DNA of 64,000 nt. Origin: Stagonosporopsis chrysanthemi (taxonomy: Eukaryota; Ascomycota; Dothideomycetes; Pleosporales; Didymellaceae). How positions within the stretch are numbered: position 1 is the first letter of the stretch; each line of letters begins with the position of its first letter. Position numbers and translations under genes: made by a program. The DNA lies in the NCBI GenBank assembly GCA_022560025.1, contig JAFISE010000005.1, positions 1-64,000 of the forward strand, written 5' to 3'. The notes under the pieces are model-generated. The model made no database searches. It was not told the DNA's origin and saw only the letters and a list, made by a program, of their open reading frames with translations. This document shows positions 37,467-49,331 of this stretch, in pieces.

Positions 37467-40209
37467 TCACAGCTTCTTCAAGCTGCTAACATCAACATTC
37501 CAGCCGCAATCGAAGCCTTTGTTTAATTTGTACGATTGTGCGTCACCGGTACCCATTATCGTCACAGTCTTGATCTGTAAGACAGTTGGGAAATTGAAGG
37601 TTCCCTCTGCCTTGAGTGTCGATCCGCTAAGTGTGAACCTGATCTCGCTTGTACCAGACTGCTCAAGGCTCTCGCCATCGTCAAGGTATAGAGAGCCGCT
37701 TGCGCTGCCGTCATTCTCGGGTGCAACGAGAAGCTCGAAGGGCTTGTCGCGGAGAGCTCTTGTTGTGTTGGCGCTCTCGAGACGCATGGGTACGATCGAT
37801 CCGCCATGGACGAGCACTGGGATGTCTGTGTCAGGAATATTGGAGTACGTGACAGTGCTCCCAGTGCCCTGTAGAGCTTTGCGCATGAATAGATCATACC
37901 AAACACCGTTCGGTACGTAGAAGGATACTGAAGAGGAACTCTCTTGTGTCACCGGATTAACCATGAGCGAAGGGCCATAGAAGAACTGTGTTTCAATCGC
38001 ATAGGTGTTAGAGTCCTTGGGAAAGTGCATCCTAGCTGATGTGAGCTGGAGATCTTTGAAGATTCTCCATTACTTACCACAAAGGCGCGAGCATTGGAGT
38101 GCCATCTACAGTCTGTCTGTGCATAGCCGTGTAGATGTAATCGAGGAGCTTGTACCGAAGGTCGATGGCCTTCTTTGCAGCTGCAGTCACGGACTCCCAG
38201 CGGTATGCCTCTTGGGATCGAGCGCCGGCCACATTGTGGTTTCTGTAAAATGGGTAGAAGGCACCCAAGACAGTCCAACGCGCGCAAAGGTGTTCAGTAG
38301 CGTCATTCAAGAATCCACAAACATCGGCGCCAGTCTGTAAAACGTCAGCTCCTAGAAGTCCTTGAAGCTGTCTTAGCGCATACCATAGGGATTTGAAAGA
38401 AAGCAACGAATTGGAGGAGATGGCGAATAGAGGCCAGATACTGGTCCCAGGCGGATACGTTATCGCCCAGCCAGTGACCCACGTAGCTGCCAGCACCTAC
38501 AAAAGTACTGCGAGTTATGACCATGGGCCTTTTGTCAGGCCGCCTCTTGAGCATACTGTTGCGACTAGCCTCGCTCATCATGGTTCCATACAAATTGTGT
38601 GTATCATACTCGGTCCATCCACCCGAGTGGATGAGATCGGTCTGCGCAGTTTTGTTGCTGAGGCCGCCGGCCTCGTTGTTGATCTCATAGGAAGGGAAGA
38701 GAAGGTCTCGGTCTGGAAGGCCTTTCTTGTCGCCATTTGACTGCCGTGTAACGATGACGCCAAGATTTGCCGGAGTGGTTTTGTTTTGGTCGCATGGGAA
38801 GTCACAAAAATTTGAGATTTCGTTCATATCAATCCAAAGCCCGTCAATATCCACGCCCGTATATTTGTCGAAAAAAGCAGCAAATTCGTTGTCCCAGTAG
38901 TTTTGCGCATTGGGTGCGAACCAATCGGGAAACACTGTTTTTCCTGGCCATACGACGCCGATAAATGAAAAACCGGTGCTAGTCTTGAGAAATACGTCTG
39001 CGTCTTCACCTCGATTGTAGGGGCCATAGTCCTGAGCGGCTACAGCTGAATCATATGAGCATAACACCGAAAAATGACAGAGATCACTTACCTGGATCGA
39101 CCATAACGACGTAATGTTGATGCTTGCTGTGCAGGTTATTGACGAGGCCACGGACCTCAGCAAGAGGAAAATTCTGTCCTAATGTAAACACCTTAAACTC
39201 ATCCATGTAGTCGATGTCTGTCCACATAGTTTCTAGCGGAATGTTGGATGTGGAGAAGTTCGCAACGACCTCTGCGACCTCTTTAATGCTTTCGTAACCA
39301 AACCTGCATTGATGGAAGCCTAGTCCCCAATATGGCATCATGGCAGCTTTACCGGTGATCTCGCTATACTCGCGTGCGACATCGAACGGTAGAGGCCCAG
39401 CCATGAAATAGAGATCAACAACTCCGCCAATTGTGTTGTACTCGAGGTACTGGCCGTCGTCGTTGTTGATCTTGATGTCCATACCATTGCTGTTGAGCAT
39501 CAACACGCCATGCGACAATCCAGAGTTGGCCCGGTGCTCAAAGTAGACTGGGTGTGTTCCGTAAAGATTCTGTTTCTGGGGTACAGCACCAGAGTCGCGC
39601 GCCCAGAGGGTCCGAACATAGTTTGAGGTCGGCAACCGCAAGGCATCAGTATGCTCACCCAGACCATAAAGAGAAGGATTGTCAGGTAGAGATGTTCGAA
39701 GTCGTAGAAACTGGGTTTCAAAGACAATGTTGGAGCCCTTTGTGCTGAAGAGCACTTCGTCGTTGCTCTTTCGTGTAACTGTAAATGAAAACGGCTCATC
39801 TTCAATGGACACATCAAGCAGTGATTGGTCCGACGCGAATGAACCAGGAGGCCTTGGAACAACAAAATCAGGAACTTGATACACCTCCTCGTCCCTGTCG
39901 TAGATCATGACATGGAGGCGGGAATCTAGCTTGTCAGATGAGGCTTTAGGGAACGTGGTGAGTAGCTCACGTACTGGTTTGCCATTCTGCCAAGAACTTG
40001 AGGTCGGTTAAGTCCTGGCTGTACAGATTGCAGGCTGCACCGGCCAAAGTCAGGTCGGCTGTTATGCTGTTATCCGAACGTATAATATTGCTGGCTCTAT
40101 AGCCAGGGCATTCATCAGCCCTTCTAAGTGGCACTGCCGTTCCCCACCGAAATAAGCTTGACGCCAGTAGAAATGCACCCTGTAATAGTGTTGTTGTTGA
40201 CGCTGGCAT
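37467..40209 (-). CDS. Secreted alpha-glucosidase, GH31
   Basis: Releases glucose from the non-reducing ends of starch or maltose-type oligosaccharides. Exons on the minus strand: 40209-39975, 39925-39092, 39045-38384, 38334-38078, 38031-37467 (introns 46-49 nt), 850 residues, normal for fungal secreted GH31. Signal peptide about 1-26 (LLQGAFLLASSLF...AVP), then DECPGYRASNI and LTLAGAACNLY, typical of this group. The catalytic barrel shows GLGEHTD, YWGLGFHQCRFGY, MVDPAV, the nucleophile Asp429 in DGLWIDMNE, and acid/base Asp551 in GHWLGDN. The C-terminal beta-domains include PVTQESSSSVSFYVPNGVWY. All five junctions keep frame. It lies head-to-tail upstream of the histidine kinase with only about 140 bp between them. 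Confidence 0.95.
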
Positions 40210-42236
40210 GGTGAGAAGTGAAGACAGGGAGCCGTTGCGGTGAGGGAGCCATGTGTGCTCTATGTAGTCCACTAAGATGCAACTCCTTAGCACTTGCTCT
40301 TTGCTATCGCCAGGATCACAAAACTCAACATCACATGTGTTGACGGTCCCACGAGAACTCAGGAGAATGCCGATCTTACAGTTTGTCACGAGTACATCCA
40401 GCATGTTCGAGGATGCTAATATTGCCGGAGCCATGCAGGGCAAACGGCTGTGCGTAGCCGGTGGTGCACTGCAGCTTCTGGATTGGGTTATGTGTAAAAT
40501 CCAGAGTGTATGAGTGGTTTATAGCCTGGAGAGATGCCAAAGCAGCAATGGTGATTTGCAGGAAGTCATGACGATCCTGACGTGCAGTGGCAGCGTTAGA
40601 TCGCCCGACACTAGAGATGATTTGGCGCAATCTTTGTGGGGTAAATAACAGCCTCACGGAGCCATGTGCGAACACCGTTCAGCGCCAACACACACCTTGT
40701 ACACGAGTGGTATGCAAGCGATGTAAATCTACGATTCGAGGGAAGTTGGCGTTGCCAATCATGAGCAAACTGACATAGCTCACTGTACTACACGAAACTG
40801 CATGAGGGTGTGCTAGGATGACCACTGTTACATTACAATCGCGATTTCCACTCTGTAAACCAAAAGGGGCCAAGTGCAGTGACGAGCCGAAGCCATCCCC
40901 ACTGACAAGGTCACAAGAACCATCACCTACACCACGTCACCCACTCAGTCGGTTGACTTCCAATGGCCATCTGCACACCGGGACAGCTCGTGCCCTCGCA
41001 TATGCCGTTCTCCCTTTGTCGACGTCACTATCGCGCTCTACTTACCAGTAAAATTTGTCCTTGAATGGGCCACGGGTTCAACCGCCCCTTGCAGGGCCAG
41101 CAAGACCTTAGCTCCTACCTGTCTGGACTGGTCACAGGTCAGATAGAAACAGACACGATGCTGTGGATAGTGACACCTACCTTTGCCGAGTCCACTGCCT
41201 CGCGCGGATGCGGAGATCTGGAGTCGAGATTAAGTGCGTTGATCAGCACCCACCAGCCGTAGCGGTCTCCATGACAGCTCTGCGATGCAACAGTGCGTGG
41301 CGAATCGATACACAGGAACTTCTTCTAGCTGCTAGTAGCCGCTGAAGTTTGTCTGCAGTCATGCGACACGGCGGTTGGTCACGCGACGGTGAACACCACA
41401 TTGTGGCAGCGCTTCGAAGGAGCAGTCTCGCGTCGCTCGAACCAGAGCACACTGAATTCGCAAGGTTTTAGGGGTCTTGTTTACGAATTGGACGAGTCAT
41501 TCAGTGCAAATCTCTTGGAAAGGCGATTTCATTCCGACTACTTCAGTGTTCCAAATCGAACAGCCTTGGCCTCTGCGAAGCACGTGCAATGGTCGCGTGC
41601 GGAACAAGGTCAAAAACTACACATACAACTAGCTGCCTAAAAAGATCTCCCTCGTACTGTTCGTGCCACACGGCATCTCTATCCGCAGCGCCACACTTTG
41701 GCAACGAAGATAGTAGACTAGGCTTTCCTGATCTCGTATTCCGCCTAGAGTCTTACAATGCTCCCACCGCAGATGTCAACGATCAATTAAGTGGGGCAAA
41801 AACTCTCAGATTGAATTGATTGATTACCTTGTTAAACCTAGCGGTTACTTGTATAGGCTTAATTGTTACCTATCTAGGTAAGTGCCTGAAGTTGAGGCTC
41901 AGATTGAATCGATTGTTGACATCTCTGGCTCCCACAAATGCTTCATGTACCGTTTCCTGCTCTCTATTGTCGCAAGTTCCGACTGCGGATACCCGCACGG
42001 GGCTGCTACAGGGCGAGTGATTCTTCGCAAAGTTGTGAGCTACTGCTACGAACTCCATCGTGCTTTGAGTCACTTTACTCAAACAGGGCCCACAGATGCC
42101 CAAAGGAATGTATGTTTCGCCATCCAGCCTGAATCGAAGGCCCGGCGGAACGATCTGGATCGACCAGACCATTCGCATTCTTGAAGCAACTTCTGTACCT
42201 AGTATGTGGATCCCAGTGTATGCACGGCCAAAGGTC
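40210..42236. other. Intergenic region upstream of GH31
   Basis: About 2 kb. Contains the GH31 promoter on the minus strand and the 3' region of the next minus-strand gene. A minus-strand frame at 42256-41870 (about 128 codons) could be a last exon of that gene, discussed there. The rest shows no convincing gene. Confidence 0.55.
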
Positions 42237-43582
42237 TCATTCTTGGTCCAGCTCATGGTACATTGCGTACCTTTTTTGATTCTGCGAGCATTGAAGTTCT
42301 GCCGGCTGGACTGAGTCTTGACGGCTCTTGGACAACGTTCGAGATCGGGTTATTTCCACTCCTTGTGCTGAGCTTGCTTGTGTACTCGACCCCGACTGTA
42401 CTTGAGCATCTATGCCTGTTGGAAGATCTGACTTGTTTTGAGACTGTGGGGGATGACATTCCAGATGGAGCTCCTCTTTTTTTGTGTACGTGATCCATAT
42501 CTTCTCTTCGTCGTTCCAGGTCATCAATTGTTCACTCTCCCTGGGCGGCGTAGCTACCGAATCAGGTGGCAATTCAACTGGCTCCTCGTCGATGAGGAAG
42601 TCTCCCTCCCCTCGAAGCTCTTTGTACCTCAAGTTCATGGCTTGTTCGATCATGCCATGAAAGGAATCGAACGCACCTTCCATCGCTGTTTCCTGTTGTT
42701 TGCGTCTGCAGAGGAATGCATACCACACAGCCATGACACTATCTGCTCTTGATTCCACTGGGGATTCGTCTACATTCGGACGTAATGCCGATAGAACCGC
42801 ATTCGAGACCTTGCTTCCCGCGCGTCCCAGGCTCTTCCTGAAAGATGCCTTCCGGCCAAGTTTCGGTGCATGGTTGAAAAAGATGTCATTCTGGGCAACA
42901 ACATCAAGATTAGCTCCAGTTCTCACACCATCCGCTGAATATTTTACGAGCTTTACATGCGTGAGTCAGCGTTGTACAGCCTTTGAGAACGTATGGCTTA
43001 CCGCTGGCTGTGTGATTTGATTCCTGTCAACCTTACTTGCTAGGTCCGGCACAGCAGGTGTTCGCGGACCCGCCACCTCGACAGTCACCGAAGGCTGTCG
43101 TAGTGCAACCACTGACACTGATCTCTGCGTCTCAGCGAAGGCTGGCTGCGTCTCCACAGTGACCTCCTTGATAACGCTGATGGGTGCCAACGGCCGCGTT
43201 ACATGATCAGCAGCATCTACATTGTGCGACTGCCTTACAGAGTACGTATGATCAGCAGCAACAATGTCGGTCTGCCAATTCTGCGGGTTTCCGACCTCAG
43301 GAAGAGCCTGCGAGTTCAGAGGTCTGCGGTTAGACGCAGTGCTAACTGATTTAGAAATGTTAAGTTGCTCCATCTCTGCTGCTCGGTTCCAGTCATCTCT
43401 GGCGTTTGGATTCAAGCTATCAACCGAGCATTGTCTCTCCCTAAATAATCGACACCGTCAGTATCATTGATCGAGACTGAAGCTGGAGGGACTGCATACG
43501 GGCGGTATCTGGTAGGAAGGGATCGATGCGCAGCTTCTGTCAGCGCAGTTCGTGGAACGAAGTATTGTCGCCGATCTGACAT
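42237..43582 (-). CDS. Uncharacterised protein
   Basis: Three exons on the minus strand: 43582-43500, 43440-43002, 42950-42237 (introns 59 and 51 nt, both with plausible branch sites) give 411 residues. I do not recognise a family. Residues 1-170 are polar and probably disordered. The middle (about 175-260) is basic then helical, with RKASFRKSLGRAGSKVSNAV and a WYAFLCRRKQQETAMEGAFDSFHGMIEQ segment. Near 295 there is a WNDEEKIWITY motif. The last 80 residues are Ser/Gln-rich. An in-frame upstream ATG at 43654 would extend the N-terminus by 24 residues. Alternative 3' end: a donor at the GTACGC near 42271 can splice in phase to an acceptor near 42180, entering an open frame to 41870 that reads like folded protein (RMVWSIQIVPPGLRFRLDGE). 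I cannot choose between them. Confidence 0.6.
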
Positions 43583-44633
43583 CGCAGCGTATGGCCCAGG
43601 TGTAATGCACAAGTAGCAGGTGAGGTGCAAGGCAACAGGCAAGGCTTGATCCACGGAAGAAGTGAAAGTTTATTGAACGTGTATGGAGCTGCCTTAAGGT
43701 CGAGAAGTATCAATGAAGCGAGAGTGACAATACTGGTCTTGAATCATTAGTATGATGTAGCGATGGGTGCTGCAAGGTGGCACTTAGCCCGAACGTGCAG
43801 CTATCAACCGTGGTACTGTTGGCATCATGACGAACAAGACACTCATCCAGGTCACTCAACCAAAACCGCTCAGTCTCACTCACCATACTCTTTGAAGTAT
43901 GTGACTGCGTTTCACGGCCATAAACAGCCCAGAAATACACCACAATTCGCACCCTTGCTCAGGTGTGTGTTTGGATTCGTTCTTTTTTGATTTTCCCGCG
44001 AAGCTTCGTCTTCCATGACTCTAATAGTATATATTACGACCACATATTAGAGTGGAACAGGGTGTTGAGGGGTCATATCATGACGGGGTGCATGCAGTTG
44101 TGAGCAGATGAACCAATCACTCTCAATACCGAGAAGGTGCACGTAATTCTCGATACCATAGTAACCAGATCTATCAGATTAGACGGGCAATAAGAAGGAG
44201 AGGATTATCGCAGAAGCTGTTAGGTCGAAAGTGCGTGGGGGAATTCTTCTTAGAGGAATTCCAATCAGGGGACTGCCTGCGCGCCCAAGGTACCTTCCAA
44301 AACAAGAGCAAATGGCATGATTAATAACATGAAGGGCAGTCCCGACGCGCCTGTTACCTCTCCTACGTTGTTTGCACCATAGCCGTCCACCAACAACGGA
44401 TCTGACAACATGACGCGAGGACGGCGCCGGCCAAGCTTTAGCTATGGCATTCCGGAGACCTTTGGTTCGCTGATGGTAGCATATGACCGATACAGACGGC
44501 AAGCAAAGAATGGGTAACTTGGAAACCCTACCCACTGTTACCTTGTTACTGACGCCTGGTCTTAGGACCGCCGACACCAACTTTGAAAAGAGGTGGCAGA
44601 GAGCAGTACAGGCACGGCTTGTAAAGCGGCACG
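43583..44633. other. Intergenic region
   Basis: About 1.05 kb between a minus-strand gene and a plus-strand gene, so it holds two divergent promoters. Minus-strand frames near 44179-44667 (about 160 codons) overlap the following gene's 5' side and have no family features. No gene supported. Confidence 0.55.
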
Positions 44634-45998
44634 ATGCACGTTTCCCTTTGGCCCATGTTATCCCCACGCCTGCACCTTTGTCAGACCCGTGATGTCGAAC
44701 CCAAGCAACAGCGTCGTGACCCTAAGCACCACCACGACCACCACGGACGCAATACTGGGCAGAGGCACCGTGATGTCGAATCCAAGCGTCTCGCATATGA
44801 ACAAGGGCGACGAGACGACAACAACAACGAAGACAATGTTCATGGGCGTCGCTCACACGAGCATGGGCGTCGCTCACACGGACATGGGCGACAAGACGAC
44901 GACAACTATGAAGACGATCATCATGGCCACCGACAGAGCAGCGGCCATGACGACCATGACTACGACCCCAACGACGACGAGTACGATCCAGGTCACCAGT
45001 ACGATCCAGGTCAGCAGCGGCATAGCCATGGGTCATCGAAGCGGATGCGGACGTCAACTGGCCGGCGGGCTGCTGCTGCTCGCGGAGACACGCTCTATGA
45101 CGATTCTGGTAATAGTGACCGCAAGGACTATAACCCGACCACCGCTTCAGACGGCAAGCGTCAACGCCGCTCATCGGTACAAGATACAAAAGCTCCTACC
45201 GTGGACTCTGAACGCCCGACAAGCGTTAGTGTTGTCGTACCGTGGACAGCCGCAGCAAAGGCTTTTTCCCTACCGCACGGTGTTCAATGCGCTACAACAG
45301 ACCAGATTGAGGACGACTTTAAGCACAACACGTCCGCACCATTGTATCACGTCTCACCTAGAGTTGAAGCCTCATGCTACGATCAAGTACGAGACAATCT
45401 CTACTACGACACATCATTTCGGCGACGGTATCGCCTTATACTGTTCCCGCGTATGAAACTCGAGATTCCAGAGCTGCCGCCGTTCCATCACCTCCGGCAT
45501 ATTCCTATGAAGCCCCGTCAACTTTTCGAAAACTAAACTCCATGCATGACTGGCGCTAATAGACAGGGTAGCCCCAACATCAGTGCCGTGGTTTATTGTC
45601 GACAGTGTCGCAAGGCTCACCCAATCTCTCTCAACGCCCCAGCATATCTCCGCTTGGCCCTTGCAACAACCAAAGCTCAATTCGATGAAGAGTTACGCAT
45701 AGAAACCGATTGCTCACATCTATGCCACTGGAGTTACTGCAGCAACCCGAACCACTCATTGCAAGAATCTCGAGAGATGAACTTCAAACGCAACCACTGC
45801 AGAAGACGGCTCAAAAGGCTCCTCGAAGAAGAATTGTACAAGTACAACAACATTGACGTCGATGAGGTCGTTGAACGTGTCCGCGACATGTGCCCCCACG
45901 GCGGCGACAACCCCAAACTTCGTTGCTTCCCAGAGGGTATGGGTACACCACTCCCTACACTGAATGACATTCTAGCACGCAACACTACTGTTGTGTAG
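44634..45998 (+). CDS. Disordered protein with C-terminal zinc-binding-loop (His-Me endonuclease-like) domain
   Basis: Proposed exons 44634-45427 and 45563-45998 (135-nt intron, GGTATCGCC donor, CTAAT/TAG acceptor, phase kept), 409 residues. Residues 1-175 are low complexity: Arg/Asp/His/Gly-rich with tandem units (HGRRSHEHGRRSHGHGRQ; DPGHQYDPGQQ), then basic SSKRMR...GRRAAAARG, a possible nuclear signal. The second exon has CRQC followed by DCSHLCHWSYCSNPNHSLQE, then a Glu/Asn-rich step and a Cys-Arg pair. This matches the zinc-binding loop found in His-Me-finger homing endonuclease relatives (HLCxxxxCxNPxHxxxE...N..R..C) common as stand-alone fungal proteins. The catalytic HNH core is not evident, so DNA binding rather than cutting is the safer guess. 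Whether the two exons belong together is the weak point; exon 2 could start its own gene at 45546. Confidence 0.5.
44843..45012 (+). repeat. In-frame short tandem repeats in the disordered domain
   Basis: A 24-bp unit containing GGGCGTCGCTCACACG is repeated at about 44846-44893, and an 18-bp unit (GTACGATCCAGGTCA[CG]CA) at about 44980-45015. Both are multiples of three and encode HGRRSHEH and YDPGHQ/YDPGQQ units. Confidence 0.75.
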
Positions 45999-46760
45999 AG
46001 AGCGATGCAGGACCTTGCCGGTATGTGCGCTAACACAAGATCAAATTTCCGATACATCTGACCAACGGAGGCCGTGGGACCCGGTATCAGCACAAAACTC
46101 AGCAAATATCATTCACGAAGCGCATGGTCCGACAGAAATATTACTTTCAAAATAAGATATGTCAAGAACTCAACCTGCCAGCCCCTGCCACCTGCCTGTT
46201 GACAGAGGTCTGGAAACCTATGGGAGTCTTATTTTATATGTGATATCCTGCAGGATTCGGGTCCATTGGAATGGAGAGGTCAACCAAGAAACTTGTGAGC
46301 TTGAAGGCATGTGAAGGGTTCTTTGTAGAGGACTCGAAATGGGACACGAAGCGATCCCGACATGATGATACCTACGAAGAAGCTCGTTTCTTTCGAACAA
46401 TCGCGTGGGGAACCAATAGTTCCCCAAGTTGGCTACAAGTCCTACAGCAGATTTACTAAATCTCGTTGCGCAGATATGTAGTGTTCATTACTCTCTATTC
46501 TCTAGGTTATTAACATCGAATTTAAATTGTATTCTGCAGTAACTGTGCGCGCACTGAAGATTGAGTGAGGGTATTGTGCAAATCTGATCGGCCAAAAAAA
46601 AACTTCAGAATCACTGTCTCCACGACCTCTTACGGTCTAAAATAGAGCTTTGGTAGTTGAATACACATCGACGTCAATTATCAAACTATGTACACTATGT
46701 CCAATTACCGCTCCCTCCAAATTATCAAACACCAAGGGTATAATCGTGCTCCAACAGACT
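45999..46760. other. Convergent intergenic region
   Basis: 3' regions of two convergent genes. A minus-strand frame at 46218-46427 and others are short and featureless. An A-run (aaaaaaaaac, 46596-46604) lies on the right. No gene seen. Confidence 0.6.
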
Positions 46761-47552
46761 TTACATAACGCTACAGCAACCCAGCTTCTTAAGCAGCTTC
46801 GGCAGACCTTTCCGCACCATCTGTTCAATCTCTTCGTTCTGGTTGTTTTGCTGGTTCTGGTGCTGTCCACCGTGCTGCTGCTGTCCGCCATGCTGCTGTC
46901 CGCCATGCTGCTGTCCGCCATGCTGGCCAGGGTATCCACCGCCACCATACTGCGGGTGCTGCGGCGGCGGGGGCATGTTATGCACGGCGCCGCCCTGGAG
47001 GTCCACGTAGATGCGGCCTTCGTTCTCTTCCGTCTGGTACTGCAATCCAAGTTCACGGCAGACCTGTTCGACTCTGGGCTTGATCTTCTGCACGTGATTG
47101 CGGCTGTGATTTCCTTTGCCCACGATGACATGCAAGTGAGTCTCACCCCTACTCCTTGCGGCCTTGATTCGCTCCTCCAGCACATCCTCGGCCTCCTCCA
47201 CGAACAAACCGTGGAGATCGATAGTGTCATCCTGCACACGACCGTTTGCATTGTTCTCCCGGAAAATATAATCCCGCGCTTGACGGTTGTACTCCTCCAT
47301 TTTAGCAGCGTGCTGCTTTCCTTCCTGAGACAAGTCGTGGGCGCGCCCGCCGTCACCAGACTCGTAGGCCTGGTGGGCACGATCGAAACACGAGCTTCGC
47401 AGAGCCGCTTCCTGACGTGCAAGATCACGGAGGCGATCGTATTCTGCTTCGGCATCGCTGTTGGAGTGATTAAGCGCTGGGAAGCATTAGCTACGGAGTC
47501 GAACGTATATCAGGTTAAGCATACAGCGCGAGCCCATTGACAGCATTTCCAT
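46761..47552 (-). CDS. Smr-domain protein with DUF1771 and CaaX-like C-terminus
   Basis: Exons on the minus strand 47552-47525 and 47476-46761 (48-nt intron) give 247 residues. A tiny first exon (MEMLSMGSR) precedes a DUF1771-type helical region (about 15-80: AEAEYDRLRDLARQEAALRS...AHDLSQEGKQH) and an Smr domain (about 92-172) with the hallmark DLHG (97-99 plus Gly) and HVIVGKGNHSRN. Smr domains are small nucleases or nucleic-acid-binding modules; eukaryotic DUF1771-Smr proteins are linked to no-go mRNA decay. A His/Gln/Gly-rich repeat (194-215) and a basic helix RKGLPKLLKK lead to the terminal GCCSVM. The last four residues, CSVM, form a CaaX motif, with an adjacent Cys and basic patch suiting membrane anchoring. 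Head-to-tail with Use1. Confidence 0.88.
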
Positions 47553-47879
47553 GGCGGCCATGATGAAGTGACACCCAATTGAGATGCCCGAGGCAAAGAA
47601 ACGTGTAGATGCGGAGGATGTAAGTTGTTGTTGTTCTTTGGTTGTGGCAGCACGACGCTCGGCTCGGCGCTAAAGCGGCGGAAAGCAAGCTTGCGCAGGG
47701 CCCAGATCGCCGGGGTTCCCAAGTCGTAAATCGCTTTGTGATCGCATCTGCATGTGGTCTGGCCGCAAGGCTGTGCGTTTTTGAGCGAGTCGCAAAGAGG
47801 AGAGGTTAATATTAGCTGCATGTATGTGTTCGGGTAAAGTGTTGCCGTAGACGCCCCAGCAGGTTGTCTAGCTGTAAGA

Positions 47880-48842
47880 TCAGAACCGTATTTTCGGCCC
47901 AACGAACACAATGAGGAAAGCCAGCAGCCAAAGGCCACCAATCATTGCATAGAGCTTCATACGATCCCACCAGCCTCTGCCTTCAGTCATGCGCCTGAGT
48001 GTGCCCATTCTCTGACTGGCGGCGTCCATGTTGATTTGGTTCTTGTCCAGGCCGGAAAGTGCTCGATCTACGATGCCCTTATCGCTTTCGAGAGTATTAC
48101 TGAAATGTGTCGATTGCGCCTTAAGCTGCTTTGCCATTTCCAAGAGACTGTCTGTGAGGCTCTCTTGCTCGTTGCGGTCATGCGACAGAAGTGCTTCTTT
48201 TTTTGCCAATGAAGGATCGCCTGTCGTTGTGGTCGCCTTGCTTGGGTGTAGGGAGGATCCTGACGCCATCTGTGCCCCCTGCTTTTCGACAGCTTGTCCT
48301 CTGCGTCGAATTTGCGACGTCAGAGTCTTTGCAGCGTTCTGAAGCGCTTCATTGCCTTCCCCATCCTTTGACGTAATGTCGATTCCATCGTTCGTCTCGA
48401 CTCTCGGCGCGTACGAGGGAAATCGATCTTCGTCCTCGTCCTCAGAGTCTATCGAAGCTTCAGAGTCTGTATCGTCAAGCTGATTGAGTTCGTAGATCCG
48501 TTGATTCAATTGCTTGATCATTTCGCGCTTCTGCTGCAGATCCGTTTGTAGCGCCGACTTCTTCGACTTGAAGGATAGCGTGGCCGCCGAGTGTTCGAGA
48601 CTGAGAAGGAGTGTGCGCGCATGTTCAACATTCTGGACAACGTCAGATTACAGTCTACCAGTTGCCGCGCGTGAGGCCATTAAACTTACAGCACTGACGC
48701 GTGCGCGCTCGTAGGACGACTTCCTGAGTTGTGGTGCAGGCTCAACGAGAACGTTATGCTCTAGTCTCGACAGGAGTCGACTCAAATTTATCGAAGTTGG
48801 GTCAGGGAAGCCTGAGGGCGATCGTGGCCTGGCGGTGGCCAT
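47880..48842 (-). CDS. USE1: Use1-like SNARE (Golgi-to-ER retrieval)
   Basis: Exons on the minus strand 48842-48690 and 48632-47880 (57-nt intron) give 301 residues. The N-terminus has INLSRLLSRLEHNVL, the conserved Use1 opening. A long charged, largely helical middle follows, with an acidic cluster (DSEASIDSEDEDED) at about 120-150. The SNARE motif is at about 210-268 (LTDSLLEMAKQLKAQSTHFS...LDKNQINMDAASQRM), and a single C-terminal membrane anchor lies at 280-297 (LYAMIGGLWLLAFLIVFVGP), leaving a few lumenal residues. This is the tail-anchored topology of the Qc/Use1 ER t-SNARE that works with Sec20, Ufe1 and Sec22 in retrograde vesicle fusion at the ER. Complete, normal length, a housekeeping gene. 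Confidence 0.88.
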
Positions 48843-49331
48843 TGCGTGTATTGTTGTCCTCGTGCCGGAGGCTGCGTAGGTAATGTAGCTTCAAAGTCTA
48901 GGTAGCTCTGAGCGTGGGAAGATAATTGAACGAAAAGAATTCAGGTCGAATTGTGTGGTGCAGTATGCTATTATGGCTCTTGGGAGCGAATATTCATGCG
49001 TATGTTTTACTCTCACAGAGTGATTGTTGCGTTAAGCTGTCAACAGTGGAAGCAACGTCACTGTTCGCACTAGCCCGCCCCCCCCCCCCGACACTGCCAA
49101 GGTTCAAACTGCAACAACAACAACAGGTGCATGACACGAGTTATCTTATTTACCTGAACAGCAACTTAATGTGATGTAGTTGATTGAAATTTATCGTACA
49201 TAGCCCCTTGATATACCAACGCCGGCTCAGCATCCTTACCAATTTCGCCGACAATTTGTGTTGCGATTCTTGCAACAAATGACACCATCTTCTGCCCAGA
49301 GATTGAGATGGTCAGGCTGAGTTTGTTCTGC

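Noticed and set aside
44593..45456. 287-codon Thr-rich frame overlapping the charged repeat protein
   Set aside because: Shifted-frame reading of the same tandem repeats (poly-Thr/Met from CGACGACAAC words). The Arg/Asp/His frame is longer and has a basic signal.
46650..47540. 296-codon plus-strand frame antisense to the Smr gene
   Set aside because: Hydrophobic Leu/Val-rich reading is the mirror of the Gln/His/Glu-rich Smr coding strand. No start context or domain.
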